Source: Timema cristinae
Taxonomy: Eukaryota > Arthropoda > Insecta > Phasmatodea > Timematidae
DNA: 64,000 nucleotides
Direction of reading: 5' to 3'
Assembly: GCA_039000515.1 (NCBI GenBank)
Contig: JBCFYV010009882.1
Span: forward strand, 55,189,277-55,253,276
The translations under genes and the position numbers were made by a program. How positions within the stretch are numbered: the stretch's first letter is position 1; the number at the start of each line of letters is the position of its first letter. The notes beneath the pieces are model-generated. The model was not told where the DNA came from. It searched no databases and was given only the letters and a program-made list of their open reading frames with translations. Shown one piece after another: positions 11,820 through 24,735 of the stretch.

Positions 11820-12335
11820 TGGAATCTATTTTATCAATAGCAATGTCCAAGAGGTTTTTCAGCAAGACGAGGATGCTATTGACTAGAAATTTGGACATGG
11901 ATATGAGGAAGAATTTTTGAAGTGCTCACATAGATAATCAATTTGCATGGAGCTGAAACATGGACCCTAAGAAAAAAGGAGCATTTATAGTTGGAAATAT
12001 TTTAGATGTGGTGCTAAAGAAGAGTAGAGAGGATAATGTGTATAGTTCGGGTGACTTGTAAAGAAGTTATAAGAATACTAAATGAAAAGATAAAACATCT
12101 GCAGACTGCAATCTGCAAATGGATGGGTCAAAATTTTAGCAAAAAAGTTTGATTATTTTTGAGTAATGTCATAGGTGTCTAAGTGGAAGGGGAAAAGGGA
12201 GCAGAAAGAACACAAATGAAATTGTTTGACGATCTTAAACAAGTAACGAAGATAAATTTTCAAGATATAAAAAGGAAAATTGATTATAGACTGTGCTGGA
12301 GAGCCCAGTTTGCACACAGCAGTGGACCTCTTTAA
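11820..12335 (+). pseudogene. LINE reverse-transcriptase protein, decayed C-terminus
   Basis: The translation matches the C-terminal region of a non-LTR retrotransposon ORF2 family widespread in invertebrates. In order: a KTRMLLTRNLD block (about 11868-11900); GAETWTLRKKE (about 11950) in a shifted frame; LEIF-MWC-RRVERI with stops where Glu or Trp is expected; VTCKEVIRILNEK; and KGAERTQMKLFDDLKQ (about 12193-12240). It ends with a CWRAQF segment and a stop at 12333-12335. At least one frameshift (near 11945) and several stops show it is dead. Upstream polymerase domains are absent, as expected for a 5'-truncated copy. A TAG/TAA-rich stretch follows (12348-12370). Its 3' end does not match the SINE tail, so it is probably not the SINE partner. 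Confidence 0.8.
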
Positions 12336-15300
12336 AGACGGAACACCTAGTAGTATAGTAGTAGTAATAAAAATATTAATATACTCTGGTATGTTATACA
12401 AAATATTTGATTAAAAAGTGTTTAAAGCAAGGTTTTAAAACAATTTAAAGTTTAGTGAAAGGCTTATCTCCGTAATAACCTACCTTCCTAAGTCAAGGTT
12501 ATCCTCATGATAAAATCCACCTTTTGGGTGCGCAAAAACCCGGAATGTATCTGTAGCCTTGCGAGACTCAGTGCTCATTATTATGGCAACACCACTATGC
12601 TTATGTGTTTGTGTATATGTAAATCTCAAAAACCAAAAACGCTCAATGAGCGAGAAAAACAACAAGAATGCGTTATGGTAGCGGTGGCCAACGTGTGGTA
12701 CGCGTACCCACATAGGTACGTGCCAGGACATTTGGGGGTACGCGAAAATAGTTGATTGTTGGTGGAAAGCGCCAGCAGTATAAGACAAAAGATCAGTCAA
12801 AGATACGAAATTAACTCAACGATATAGGTAAGGGTGATGTAGGTTTTCTTTTATATTTGATCTTGAAAAACTGATTTTAATTTTAAACAATGTGGGTTTT
12901 TATCGTAACTTTTGCTTTTTGAAAGTAAAAATATCTGCACTCTTTATTCAGAATATTATCACATTGTTTTTTAATCCCATTTCTAGTCCATTTATTTTCA
13001 GTTGCAACAAATAAATCCTAAATAAATACTACTGTAGTATATAAACATTTTGCAAAAATTATGGGCACTATTTATGGAAATGTGCTGCCAAGAGATATTC
13101 AAGCGAAAAAAGGTCGGGGACCACTGTTGTTTTGTTATAAAAACAGCCACAACCAGAAGTTTCGCATCTTGGTTGCTTTTAAATTAGTACAACGCGTTCT
13201 GGAATTATGCACATACCATAATGCGTTGTGTTTGCTTCTTTTTACGGCCACAATGCGATGCTATTTAATAGCCACCAGGACGAGAAATTTCTTTTTTGGC
13301 TTTTTCTTTAATAACCAAATGCGTTCTGGTTGTATTTTTCACTCATTGAGAGATTTCTTTTTTTGAACTTAACATATATATTAAGTATATATAATATTTT
13401 TACTATATTATATTATAATTACTATATTTTCACAAAAAAAGTTTATTATTAAAAAAAACAGGTTTCTTAGATATCGATCCAAGTATCGTCCTCAAAATGT
13501 GCAAACAGTGAAAATATGTGCTTTGAAAGGCTAACAAGAATGTATCACCCTCCATTGTAATTGCTGTTTTTTTTATATTAACAAGATGCTCATTTAAAGT
13601 TATTTTAACTAAATCTCTTGACCAGACTTTTTGCTTTGTTCTTTTCAAAAAGTTGGTAGGAATATTATCTCCCTTTGCCTAGTAGTGGTATTAAGAGATT
13701 ACCTATGGTGGTGTTGTCATCAGCAGGAAGTAGACTAATAAATCAAACTCCCTCAGCACCCCCATTACTAGCCCAGTCCCATTCCCCCGCTCTATAGCCC
13801 CAACAACTTATCCTCGCATGGACGCTAATGGCTTAATTGAATTTCGATTATCCAGATATAGACTTTAGATATTCCGGGAAGAGCTCTCTTATACACTAAC
13901 AGAAAACCAAACCTCGAGGAATTTGGGGCCTTATGGGAACAATTATTATCACGGGCATCTTTTTGTGCTTGCACAATTAGCTCTAAATTTATGTTTGAAA
14001 AGTAATTAGAATATAATGAAGCATCTAGATTGGATTGGTTCACTAATTGTTACTAGGAAAACATATTTAAATAGAGGAAATTGATTTCATATTTTGGTTT
14101 TGCTTATTTGGGAAAGAAAGTTTATTTGGAAAATAATATCAATAGGTAACACTTATATGTTGGCCACATAAAGCTCGTGTATGGGAAATAAGTAATATTC
14201 ATTGTTAGACTTCTACGCATTTATATCACATGGAACAATAAAGAACGTATAAATACATTTTTCCGACATACTTAACTCTTTCTATATTTAATATATACAA
14301 TGGCATCACTTTTATAATTGTTTAAAAGTGACTAAATAATTATAGTCATGTTTGAGTCTAAGTGCTAATGCTTTTTATATTTAAAAATATTGATATCATT
14401 AAATAGAACTATAATTTTTAAATCCAAGCAACACAATTTAACTATAAACATAATTTCTTTATATTTTCAGAAGGTGAATCTTATGTTTGTTAAGTTTATG
14501 TTATGGTAGCATATATATTTCAAAAATAGAGCTATTTGAGCTATTTGAATCAAGTCAAATCTTGTTGTACCAGGCATAGTTTATGTGATGTTAAACAAGG
14601 TTAAGGTTTTGTTCAATAGGTAAAATAAACCGATTTAGACTAGTTTTGTCAACACAGATAAACAAAGTTGTACCTTTATAATTTGATGAATTTATAATAA
14701 ATAAATTTATCCAGGCAAATATTAGCAAACGTACCTTATTTAAAATTAAATAACATTCAAAATTTATTGGCACTATAAAAAATGATTCAAGAAATTATTT
14801 AAATTATAATAAAATAATACTAGGGTATCATAAACAGGGAGAACAAAAACAAATTTACATTATGACAATGTGTAAGTCAGTTATTTAATTTTGGTAAAAC
14901 GACCCTCAGTTTATCTGGCCAGTATTCGAGAATTGATTTTCCCCTTACCGGTAAACCAAACGATACGGGCCAAGTACTCACTGCTGTGGGAGACTTGTAA
15001 ATTTGTCTGTATAGTTAGTGTATAATTGGGATGTTGCTAAGACAAGATTGTTAAGAAATTGCACTTAGTATTCTCAAATAAAAAATAAAATAACTTAATG
15101 AAATATATTTTAAGAATTGGGCTGAGCAATTTAAGTTCAAATATCCTTAGAGATAATTACAAATATTTCTTAAACCAAATTTTGCTTTATTCTAAAATGA
15201 ATAAATAATTGTGCAATAAATCCATTTACATTAAACGCGGGTTTTAAAATGTGGTTCCCAGCTATGAAAATGGCCTTTCCTAATTAAAACACGTAGGATT

Positions 15301-15456
15301 AATGTCGTGTGTGAAATAACAAATGCAGAACAAACGAAAATTTCTTAGAACCATCTACAAGAAGACAGGAGGGGCTCCAGAAAAAAAAATTGTTAGCATT
15401 AACAATAATAATTAAAAAAATAATGCCATTTAAGTATATTTTATAATCACTATTAG
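12336..15456. other. Intergenic stretch, two weak repeat signals
   Basis: Mostly AT-rich. At 12677-12755 the plus strand starts TAGCGGTGGCCAACGTG and continues with TACGCG/GGGTACGCG motifs, which resembles a hAT terminus without a matching partner end. At 13149-13333 an imperfect inverted repeat pairs ACAACCAGAA...CGCAT with AATGCG-TTCTGGTTGT. The overlapping 82- and 106-codon frames at 12480-12800 and the 101-codon frame at 13061-13366 have no recognisable domains. Confidence 0.45.
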
Positions 15457-15468
15457 TTGTACGGTAAC

Positions 15469-15735
15469 ACCAGCCTCGGTGGCGTAGTTGGCTAACATGC
15501 TAGTTTCGTGTTAAGCTAGACTTCCGAGGTCGAGGAGATCAAGGTTCGAATCTCGGTTGGGCGAACTGGGGGTGGTTTTACTTAAATGGTTTTCCACTCT
15601 CCCTCCACACAAATGTGGGTCACTTCCTCTAAATTTAACCTTCCGATTTCCTAGCCCATTAGAGTAATTAGTACTTAAGCGTTTAAACTGAACAGGTAGT
15701 AAGACGTGGTGCTAAATAAATAAATTAAATAAAAA
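15469..15735 (+). mobile_element. SINE-A, full length, moderately diverged
   Basis: The head starts near CAGCCTCGG (15471), with A box TGGCGTAGTTGG (15479-15490) and B box GGTTCGAATCTC (about 15543). The body reads AAATGGTTTTCCACTCTCCC. The tail is mutated at the hairpin ('ACTGAACAGGT') and ends 'GTAAGACGTGGTGCTAAATA'. Near-matching target duplications TTGTACGGTAAC (15457-15468) and TTGTACTGTTAC (15736-15747) differ at two positions. It is older than the copies at 8388, 61139 and 62250. Confidence 0.9.
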
Positions 15736-15747
15736 TTGTACTGTTAC

Positions 15748-16251
15748 GTAAGATCTCACTAGCCTGTTGCTTCAAGGGACAGTCATTGTCACTAATTTAT
15801 TTACATTTTTAACACATAATTTCATAAATAAAAATATACAAACACCATAAATAATCTATGAACTTGTATGCATTTTTTTTACAAATTTTCTATCATTAAT
15901 CAGCATTAATCAAAATTACTCTCAAACCTACTCTCAAATTTGAAGGATTTTTCCTTCATAGTTTTCCGAGGGGAAACCTCACCCGGCACGTTCCCATGAG
16001 AGGATCCGCCCCCCTCCCCCTCTCCTCAAAAATCCTGGATCCACCCCTGCAAGAAGAGAAGTTCTAACAATTAAAACCAAGCATTATTTCATTTTAAGGA
16101 GGAGATAAAATGAAATTGCTCCCGACCCAAAAGTAAACAAAACACTCTAGAAATTACTTATCAAATCAGATCAAACGAAAAGGTTTGCGTAGCAGTCATA
16201 AACACAAGTTTTCAAACATAATAATATCAGTCCACTAAATTGCATGGCTAT
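15748..16251. other. Intergenic stretch
   Basis: AT-rich apart from a C-rich patch (CCGCCCCCCTCCCCC) at about 16007-16023. No gene seen. Confidence 0.5.
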
Positions 16252-16775
16252 TGTAAATTTGGTTCTCTCAATCTAACCTTTCATTATTAGGGAGCTACTG
16301 TAATGTTAGTGCTATCAATTTAACTACATATTTATGTATCTATTTTAAAGCTGTGCTCTCAATCTATGTCACCAGGTAGCTGCTCTAAATATGGTCCACT
16401 TAAGTCTATTAATATCGGTACGAATTACTGTAAAGTTGGTAATCTCATTCTAACCAAATCACTAGGGAATTATTGTAAGTTTGGTAATCTTAATTTAACC
16501 ATATCATTATGGAGCAACTAAAGTTGGTGCTCTCAATTTAAACATATTATTTTGGAGCAACTGTAAAGTCGGTTCTCTCAGTATAATAATTTCATTTGGG
16601 ACTATAATTTAGTTGGACTTCTCAATGTAACAATATAACTATGTAGCTACTGTAAAGTTGGTGCTCTCAAAATCATCATATAGTTAGTTGAGTGCTACGC
16701 TAAAGTTTGTGCTTTTATTATTATTATGAGATTCTGTAAAGTTGGTCTTCTCAATATAACCATATAATTTGTTAG
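16252..16775 (+). repeat. Degenerate minisatellite, about 52-bp unit
   Basis: About ten units follow the theme 'ACTGTAAAGTTGGTGCTCTC', then 'AATNTAACCATATCATTA' and 'GGGAGCTACTG'. Clear unit starts lie near 16430, 16482, 16560, 16648 and 16732. Units vary in length through small deletions. The unit resembles, but is not the same as, the ~55-bp unit of the arrays at 31890 and 36848 (GAAGCTATTTGGAGTTGTCC). Confidence 0.8.
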
Positions 16776-16934
16776 CCTAAACAAAAATCAAGTGAGTCTT
16801 TTCAAAACAATACAAAATTAGCCATTATCAAACAAATGCAAAGATAAAATATTGAGTTTTAAAAGTGTTAATGTCTTTGGTATAGGGCTGCATATCTAAG
16901 AATGGTTCGTTCTCTCGCGTGTAAACTAAATATC

Positions 16935-17387
16935 ATAATTAAGATTATAGAATTCAATATAAAATCTATTTGTGATAAAGATATTAAGACAATTCTTATA
17001 GTAAAGATATAAGCAATTTTAATGAATATATCTGTATAAATTATTAAAAGTGAATATTATTAATTCTATACATATGATTGGATATAACATGTAATAAAAA
17101 TACATTAAAATGTGAGTCAAGTTATACTACAATGAACAAGTAAAATTACAACACATTAAAATTAATTAACATAACCGAACCACATGTACAGATTATTAAT
17201 GACTAGTTTAACATAAATTTGTGGTCATATAATTGAAGGAATGATTGAAAGATGAATAAAATTTTAAAATTGACACAAAGTTGGATAAATAATTTTTTTT
17301 ATTGAATTCTATTTGCTTATCTGAATCCCATGCTCCTTATGTAGGCATCGTAGAGATGGCCTTATTTGTATTATTTGTTACATGTTT
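16935..17387 (+). repeat. Left arm of large inverted repeat
   Basis: This 453-bp arm is the reverse complement of 17538-17989, with only scattered substitutions and one-base differences by eye (for example AGGAATGATTG versus AGAGTGATTG). The near identity over 450 bp means either a recent origin or upkeep by gene conversion. No coding frame is shared. A frame at 17302-17553 merely crosses the centre. Confidence 0.95.
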
Positions 17388-17419
17388 CGGCACTCTACGG
17401 CGCCATCATCAGACTAAAT
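17373..17419 (-). ncRNA. Hammerhead ribozyme-like core (type I topology)
   Basis: Read on the minus strand: CTGATGA (17412-17406), then a stem-loop in which GGCGC pairs with GTGCC around a CGTAGA loop (17404-17389), then GAAAC (17388-17384). That is the hammerhead order of core, helix II, core. The following bases make ACATGT (17385-17380), a self-complementary short helix III, and then GTA as the predicted cleavage triplet (cut between 17379 and 17378). The next bases ACAAA can pair with TTTAGT preceding the core, four of five positions, as helix I. One U lies unpaired at the base of helix II. Hammerheads with short palindromic helix III are known from Penelope-like elements and retrozymes, where they act as dimers. 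Activity is inferred. Confidence 0.6.
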
Positions 17420-17537
17420 CAAAAGAAAAACAAAAAAATGTAACAGGTTATGGTCCAAAAAATAAAAATATGGCGTTGGCCAATAAGAAAAAACAAAGTG
17501 CAACAGAAAGGAATAAACTATTAATATTAACCGATGT
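17388..17537. other. 150-bp spacer of the inverted repeat
   Basis: Unique spacer between the arms. Its left end supplies helix II, the CTGATGA core and the helix I strand of the ribozyme-like motif. The right arm retains the cleavage-site side (ACATGTAACAAAT) but lacks the core, so only one arm has a complete motif. Confidence 0.85.
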
Positions 17538-17989
17538 AACATGTAACAAATAATACAAATAAGGCCATCTCTACGATGCCTACATAAGGAGCATGGGACT
17601 CAGATAAGCAAATAGAATTCAATAAAAAAAATTATTTATTCAACATTGTGTCAATTTTGCAATTTTATTCATCTTTCAATCACTCTTTCAATTATATGAC
17701 CACAAATTTATGTTATACTAGTCATTAATAATCTGTACATGTGGTTTAGTTATGTTAATTAATTTTAATGTGTTGTAATTTTACTTGTTCATTGTAGTAT
17801 AACTTGACTCACATTTTAATGTATTTTTATTACATGTTATATCCAATCATATGTATAGAATTAACAATATTCACTTTTAATAATTTATAGAGATATATTC
17901 ATTAAAATTGCTTATATTTTCACTATATGAATTGTCTTAATATCTTTATCACAAATAGATTTTATATTGAATTCTATAATCTTAATTAT
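17538..17989 (-). repeat. Right arm of large inverted repeat
   Basis: The 452-bp inverse of 16935-17387. Outer limits are where the match ends (ATAATTAAG at 16935 and its complement at 17989). Inner limits coincide with the ACATGT helix III sequence of the ribozyme-like motif, suggesting the symmetry was generated at that point. I see no terminal duplication outside the arms. Confidence 0.95.
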
Positions 17990-18799
17990 AATTTCTTCCT
18001 TATTACAATTTCACCATGTTTTTTATAAATATCATAAGTTGAATTTACATATGTACAAGAACAATAACGGAACAAAAGTAATCTTTTGTGGACCAAACTT
18101 GGGCAAATTAATAAAAACAATTGACAACATGAATATATGTATTTTAAATAGTTGAGGATCTAGATTAAAGTTGGCCCCCTACGAGTTAACATTATGTCTC
18201 ATGTTCACTTAACGTTTGTTCATGAACAATTAGTTAAAAAACTAAACTTGTCTTGGAATTTCCAGGAACAAACAACCAAACCATAAAAATATCACTTTTC
18301 AAAATTGTGTGTGTGTATGTGTGTGTGTGTGGTGGTAGGGGGTGGGGGGAGAGTTTAAGCTACCATGATTTTGACCCCCTCAATGAAATTATATTATGTG
18401 TAGATCAATCGAAAAGAAACAAACAAAAATCTTGGTGGAACATACTCAAACGAATAACTCACTAATGCAATCATACAAACATGGACTTAAAAAAAAAAGG
18501 GGGGGGGGGCAACTTCACTTACATAAGATAATCCCTATACCCAGTAGTGTTCGTATAAAATTTAAATTAAAAAAAAAGCATTAGTTGATCCATTGGTTTG
18601 TCAAGAAACATTTTTTTGGAAAGAGATATTATAATCTAACAGAGAAATTATCTAAAGTTTCTATTGACTTATTGATGTTTGATGCAATATGCATATTGGC
18701 CAGATTGTCTTGAAATGTTGGATCCTGAACTGATGTTTAATGCACTATACGTATTGGCCAGATGAACATGATATTATTTTTGTACATAATAGTTACATA
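17990..18799. other. AT-rich stretch with GT and G runs
   Basis: A (GT)n-like run lies at about 18307-18331, and poly-A/poly-G (GGGGGGGGGG) near 18490-18510. No gene recognised. Confidence 0.5.
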
Positions 18800-19000
18800 C
18801 CCAAAAAGCTGGTCTCGATCTCTGCGGCAGCTGATGGTAGCCTATTTCTATAACAAAGTCATATTTTGGACTAAAGTTTCTCAAATAATCATTTGAAAAA
18901 ATCACCCTTGTGACACATGGACAGGATTCAAACTTCGTCCTCCCTATCACTGTTAGCCAAATAATATGATACTGACATGTAGTTGCAATGCCCATTGGTC
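18800..19000 (-). repeat. Old SINE copy (A/C lineage)
   Basis: On the minus strand: 'TTGGCTAACAGTG' (A-box side), 'GAGGACGAAGTTTGAATCCTG' (B-box side) and then 'GGGTGATTTTTTCAAATGATT', matching the order of SINE-A landmarks. Strongly diverged. Confidence 0.45.
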
Positions 19001-21124
19001 TGAGTGTCAATACTAATTTCATCCTCAAAATTTTATATCTAATATCACTTTAAGAAACCGTCCTTACTTCCTTTTCCACTATGGTAGTTTCTAACAACTA
19101 ATATGTACTATTCCAATTCTATAAAAATAAAAGAAAAGTGATTTGGTTTAAATAGATCATTGTTTAGATATAATATTATTTAAACTTACCTGAGAACAAG
19201 TTTTTTCAAGGCATGCAGTTAATTCTGAGAGTAGAACGAAATGAAGGACTGAGTATTAGTACCGAATGAGAGGGAAAAAAATCATTTAAATGTTGAAAGC
19301 TTAAATATATTTTTTTTATTGGTTATTTGAGAAATAAACTATGTTATTTGAATATAGTAATGATGAATATATTAATAACACAAATATAAATATTATTGAT
19401 TGCAACTATTATTGCAGTGACCGTTATCGTCAAGGTAATTGGCGCTAAAATAAATATTCTAGTAAAACTTTATTAATAAAACTAAATATATATTTATATT
19501 TTAAGATATGACTACATTAATTAATATACCATTGAAAATAGTATGTTCATGTATAGCTATGACTATGATAGTTCTTGCAAATCTATATGCCAAGCATTTT
19601 AAATTTTAAAAGACTATAATGGTCAGATATATATTGAAAATCCATTACTAAATTAACTTATATATAACTTTTTCAATATCTTAAAGAATATTTAAAATAC
19701 TTCAAAGTGAAAAATAATACTAATTTAATGATAACAATATTCCACATGCCCTCAGCCTCTGTAGGAAGTAAATCCCTTTCTCCTGGTATTTCAGAAACCA
19801 TTTCAATTTGTAAAGTTCAGTCTCGCCATTGTTATTGTATATTTGTCAGCATTTTTTTTTATCTTGCTTCCTCCCCTGTTTCTTTTCCAACCCATATATC
19901 CATTTCTTTACTGACAATACTGAAGGTAATTTGAGATAACTGCTCGAGTTGGTATTAAAATTAGACTCTTGGCTTAGTGATTGATAGAGCTTTATGGAAC
20001 AAGCCTCAAGTAAAAATATTATTTGTAAAGGCTGAGAGCAAAGAAGACGTATAGAACGTTTATTTCAAACAGTTGAAAGTCTAATCCAAGAATCTTTTTA
20101 CATCATTATGTGATTTCAATTATTAAATATTCGTTTAGTAATAATTTTAACGTTCGTTGAGAATCTACTCATTAGAACTTTGTATCTCAATTCCAGCATG
20201 TTCAACACCCTAGCTCAATTGTAAGTCCATCTGTCTACTGAAATATGAGTTCAGGGTTTTATTCCTGGTATAGTTAAAACATATCGCTCCAATGTAATTA
20301 TGATTAATCGTTTCACAATGTTGAGTTTTTGGCCGTGAAGCTGTGTGTTGCATTTTTTCGAGAATTAACTTCGTCTTTAGGTCGCGTGGTGGAATAATCA
20401 ATTGGTTCAGAAAGTGCACGTTAAAAGCCAAAATTGATTAGAAAAATCTTATTTTGGTTCATTCATTTAAGTTCAAATACGCTTTCATTGACTTCCAAAG
20501 CCTTTTAAAGATGTATTTTTTTATTTTTTATTTGGCGACATACATAATAATAAGCCTACTGCCTGGAGAAAGTTAGCAGGCTATTGAAATGGCTTTGTTT
20601 AATATTTTCATTGATTATACATTTCGATAGAAAACCAATTGCTTTAGTATTAAATGGTACATAGAGACAGTGATCAGTTATTTGGTACATAAAAAAACAG
20701 CACAAACCTCAGATTTACTATAAATTTAAAAATCACAAACAAGAGGTAACATAAAGTACGTAGATCAATGCCAAGTTTGCGCTTTAAATGTTTCTTGGTT
20801 TTTAAACTAATCAAATTTATGGTCAGAAGATCTAAAACTTCACGATCACAATATATGTAATGAAATACGTCCAAGGTGCACTCCCAAAGATTTCCAAAGT
20901 ACACCTATACCATGTTTGACCTATTAATGTTTTATAGGTTTTAAAACTACTCATACGAGCGATAAAAATATTAAAGCCATCAGGTTCGTCAAATATTGAT
21001 TTGATCCGAGGGGCATACTTAGAAGTGAAGTAAATATTCAAAAATATTATTTTTTATATTTCTATTTTTTTACACCAGGTCCGTTCAGTCTACACGTATA
21101 CATAATAATTAAAATAGTTAAGCA
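19001..21124. other. AT-rich intergenic stretch
   Basis: No gene or repeat identified. Frames of 70-76 codons at 19707, 20210, 20674 and 20832 show no domain-like sequence. Confidence 0.5.
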
Positions 21125-21345
21125 ATAATGTGGAAGGCAAAGTTGAGATTAAATTAAGCTTAATTTGCGGGGTGGGAGGTTGGGAAAATATGTATAAACA
21201 TAACACCCCCAGTACGCCCAACTGGGTTTTAAGCCCCAGACTCCCGGTTAAGGGCAGTAAGATATATTGCGAGAGTTGACACCTTACACCATTTAACCAC
21301 TGAATTGGGCATTTATGGATCTTGGGTTCATAGATCATCACAGTT
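21125..21345 (-). repeat. Old SINE copy (A lineage)
   Basis: Read on the minus strand, the body ('ACCCAGTTGGGCGTACTGGG', then 'GGTGTTATG') and a tRNA-like head with an 'AAACCCAGTTGG' segment are in SINE-A order. Reading from the plus strand, 'CACCCCCAGTACGCCCAACTG' near 21205 is the clearest landmark. Confidence 0.45.
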
Positions 21346-24300
21346 GTGATGCCTAAGCTTAAGGCGTCATGTCAAAGTAAGTAAATTACGCCTTAAAGTG
21401 CACATCCTATTATTTCCTAAAGTACTCAAGCTTATATGCCAAGTTTAATATTTATATTTATCCTAGATCAGAATATACCTATGTCCATGGTGATGGAGTC
21501 TAAGGTGTAATGTACACAATATGTATAAAATTATTACACTATATGTGTTTACATACTGCACATAAATTTAAGTACATTTGACATGTTTTGCTATCGTTTT
21601 CTTCTTGTTTATTCTCAGAACTTAGGCGTATTATTTATATATATATATAATATTCTCATAACTCCATGTTGAATATCCTAAAGTTTTATTAATGTATGTA
21701 AGTTATTCTATAACCAATTTAAGGTTTCCAATTTTTACTGGTTTTTAATTTACCTGATGTTCAAGTGGTCTAAAAAATTATGTTTTCAATAAATGATGTA
21801 AAAGTAGAACAAAAATAAGACCGATTTTTACACTTTAAAATTTAAGAAGTACGTTACTAAAGCAAAGTTTCTTGGTCTTAAATCTACAGTAATAACACAT
21901 AAATATACCTTTTATTTTATTTATTATAATATAAACCCTTTATTGATATTTAATGCGCTAGTTCCTCTGGTGGTCTTTCTAAATTTAAGATTGGCTCAAA
22001 TAAAGATGTGAAGAGTTATCTGTGTATTTATAATTTTATCAAATAAACAATATTTACCATCTAATGTGTATACGAAATAATCAACTAAATTACTATAAAA
22101 ACATAATACATAACTTCTCTTAGGTTTTAAAACTGTTGAAGTTAAGCTTCCACATATTTTAAAAGAATCATAAGAATTTCTGAATACTTTTAAACATTTA
22201 TATTGAAATACATTTATAACATTTTCTTGGTGACCAAGTTAGATATAAAATAAATGAGTGTGCTATTAAATGATTAATTAACTAGAGAAAATAGCCCTTA
22301 TATACATGGTTTAAGACTTTAATCTTGCAATAGATGAAAACATCAAACAAATACAATTGATTTTCACACCTTCAGTATCCACCAAGTGAAGTTTTAAAAT
22401 TGGTAAATTGAATAATTTTGGAGTTGATAGTGTCAAAAGACACGAAATCTCACACATAATATTTATTAATATGATTAACTAGCACTTATCAATCAAGGTC
22501 ACTACTTATCTCTGGTTCGTCCATCACTTGGTCTGTGAAGTGACCAAGAGTTTGAATTCCCTGTTCTGTTGTTATTTATCAACACATATTTAAATATATG
22601 CCAACGACTTTCATATTTATGTATTATACAATTATTGTTTTCAATTTTGTTAATTAAAGTAAAGATGTGTTTAGGATTCGTATCACTGTGACACTTAAGC
22701 GAGGGTCTTGGGTTGATCTAAAAAACTGGACACAATTCAATTTAACTATTGGTTTTATTTTTATTATTCCATTTTTCTATCTACCCCACAACGTTCCTTT
22801 CCCTTTACTAAATAATCTATATTATTATTTTAACGCATACATTCTTTTACATTTTTAATTTTCTTATTTTGCCGACATAAGATAGCACCATAAATATATT
22901 TCCAAAGGACAAGGATTTGAACAAGTACTTTTTAAGAATGTAGTAAAAATATCACACACTCTTTTGTGACAAACCTATCAATATTTCTGAATTTATTTGC
23001 AAACATATAATATTTTGCAAATATTTTAAAATATTTTTGTTAAAACGGAAGTAAACAATAAGAATAAAAAAATATTTATTACAAAATTCCTCCATGAATA
23101 TAAAAAATGAATTATTATTCTTAAAAAAAGTTTTAGTAAACGAATACAAGTTTAGTAATATCTTGATACCATTGTTGCACTACAACGCCAACAGAGACAA
23201 ATATGAGAAAAGAGTTCTCATTTAAAATTCCAGTCGAATGATAAAAACAAGCCAATATTTTGATGTATCTTTATCGTTCACAAAATAAAAAAAAGTAAAT
23301 TTTCCAAAACAAGAAAATATATTTTTCTGTGTGATTGCCTGGAAGATTGATTGCCATTTGAATTGCTTCTGTAACCATTACAATAATTAATTTCACATGA
23401 TTTAAAAAAAGAGATGAATTTTAAAATTATTATATCTTCTAACGTTTTTTGTATGTGAAAAGCAAAGAAATATGTTATGCATTTTTTTTTACAAAAGTTT
23501 CTTGCAAAGATTTTCATAAATGTGCCTTTTTTGAGTTAAGAAATAAGAAATACAACTTTAGACATTATATTTGAAACTCCATTAATTTTTTTATATTTGT
23601 ATTAAATCATTTTCTAAATGTCTATAAAAAATAAATTCACTTTTTCAAAGCATAAAATTTAATTACAAAGTGTGTTTTTAAATACAACCAAACATTGACT
23701 AACGGACAGGTCAAAATCTTTCTTCTAGACATTAGTATCTGCTGTTACAATAAACAAAAATATTAAATCATAGTCGTAGTAAAGAATAACTATTGTATAG
23801 ATATTTTAAAAGCTCAACCTTTCGTTATATGAGCTAGTTCTTATATCAAAAACGTATAAAGTTTCGTTTTTATATTCATATTATATTTGCTTTGGTTAAA
23901 GATATTAATCACATACCATACACAAAACTAGGATTTTACTATAATCATTCCATCATATATAATAAAACTTTCCTCGAGTCATATTCTCTTTATTATTTTA
24001 ACTCTTAATCTATGATAGAGTCAAATTTAATCAATTTCTGGAGCCTCCTTATTCGATAACAAGTACTTTATTCTATTAGAGTCTTACAACGGTTTTAAGT
24101 ATTTTATTTAGGTTCAGTATTTATGGATATGAAAACGTTTGAGAAAACAAATTCTATTTTATTTTGTGTCTTATATGTGTTTTTCAATCAATAGAATTAA
24201 TATAACTCCTGTCAAAGCTCAAAAGGCTTAAACTCTAGACACGAAGTAAATTCAAATTAGTTACATCTACAATAAATCAGACTTGCACAACAAATGACCT

Positions 24301-24595
24301 GCATTCGGTTGTCTGCCCTCAAAGGGTTTCATATACCAGAGTAAATTGTTGCTTGCTATATTCATAAAATACTTATATGTAACATGTATTTCTTAATTCT
24401 TTGAAATAGGTGACCATTTATGCTAATACAGCCCCAATGATAGTAGGAAAAACCATATAACCATAACACTGTTTGAAGATATTGTAGTCTAACAGTTATT
24501 AAAATGTACAGTACGCATCATAGTTTTGTTCTCAAGCAAACTTTATAAAGAAATGCACATCATGTCACTTATAATTTATATTTTTAGAACCATAT
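21346..24595. other. Long AT-rich intergenic stretch
   Basis: No gene, RNA or well-defined repeat. A weak tRNA-like B-box (GTTTGAATTCC, about 22550) may mark another decayed SINE head. Confidence 0.5.
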
Positions 24596-24599
24596 TCTT

Positions 24600-24735
24600 T
24601 TCGGCCGACTTACAAAATCCAGACAATTCCATGTATGCCTTGAAGAAAGTTGGTGCAGAAAATAGTGTTTTAACATATAAACGGAAGTGGAGATATTTTG
24701 GCTAGGCCACGTCATGCCAAAATAAAAAGTTATTT
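24600..24735 (+). pseudogene. Possible LINE fragment
   Basis: A short frame near 24690-24725 reads FWLGHVMPK, resembling the RWLGHVLR block common near the C-terminus of invertebrate LINE ORF2 proteins. The preceding 80 bases have stops and give only weak support (FHVCLEESWCRK). Very short and decayed; it may be coincidence. Confidence 0.3.
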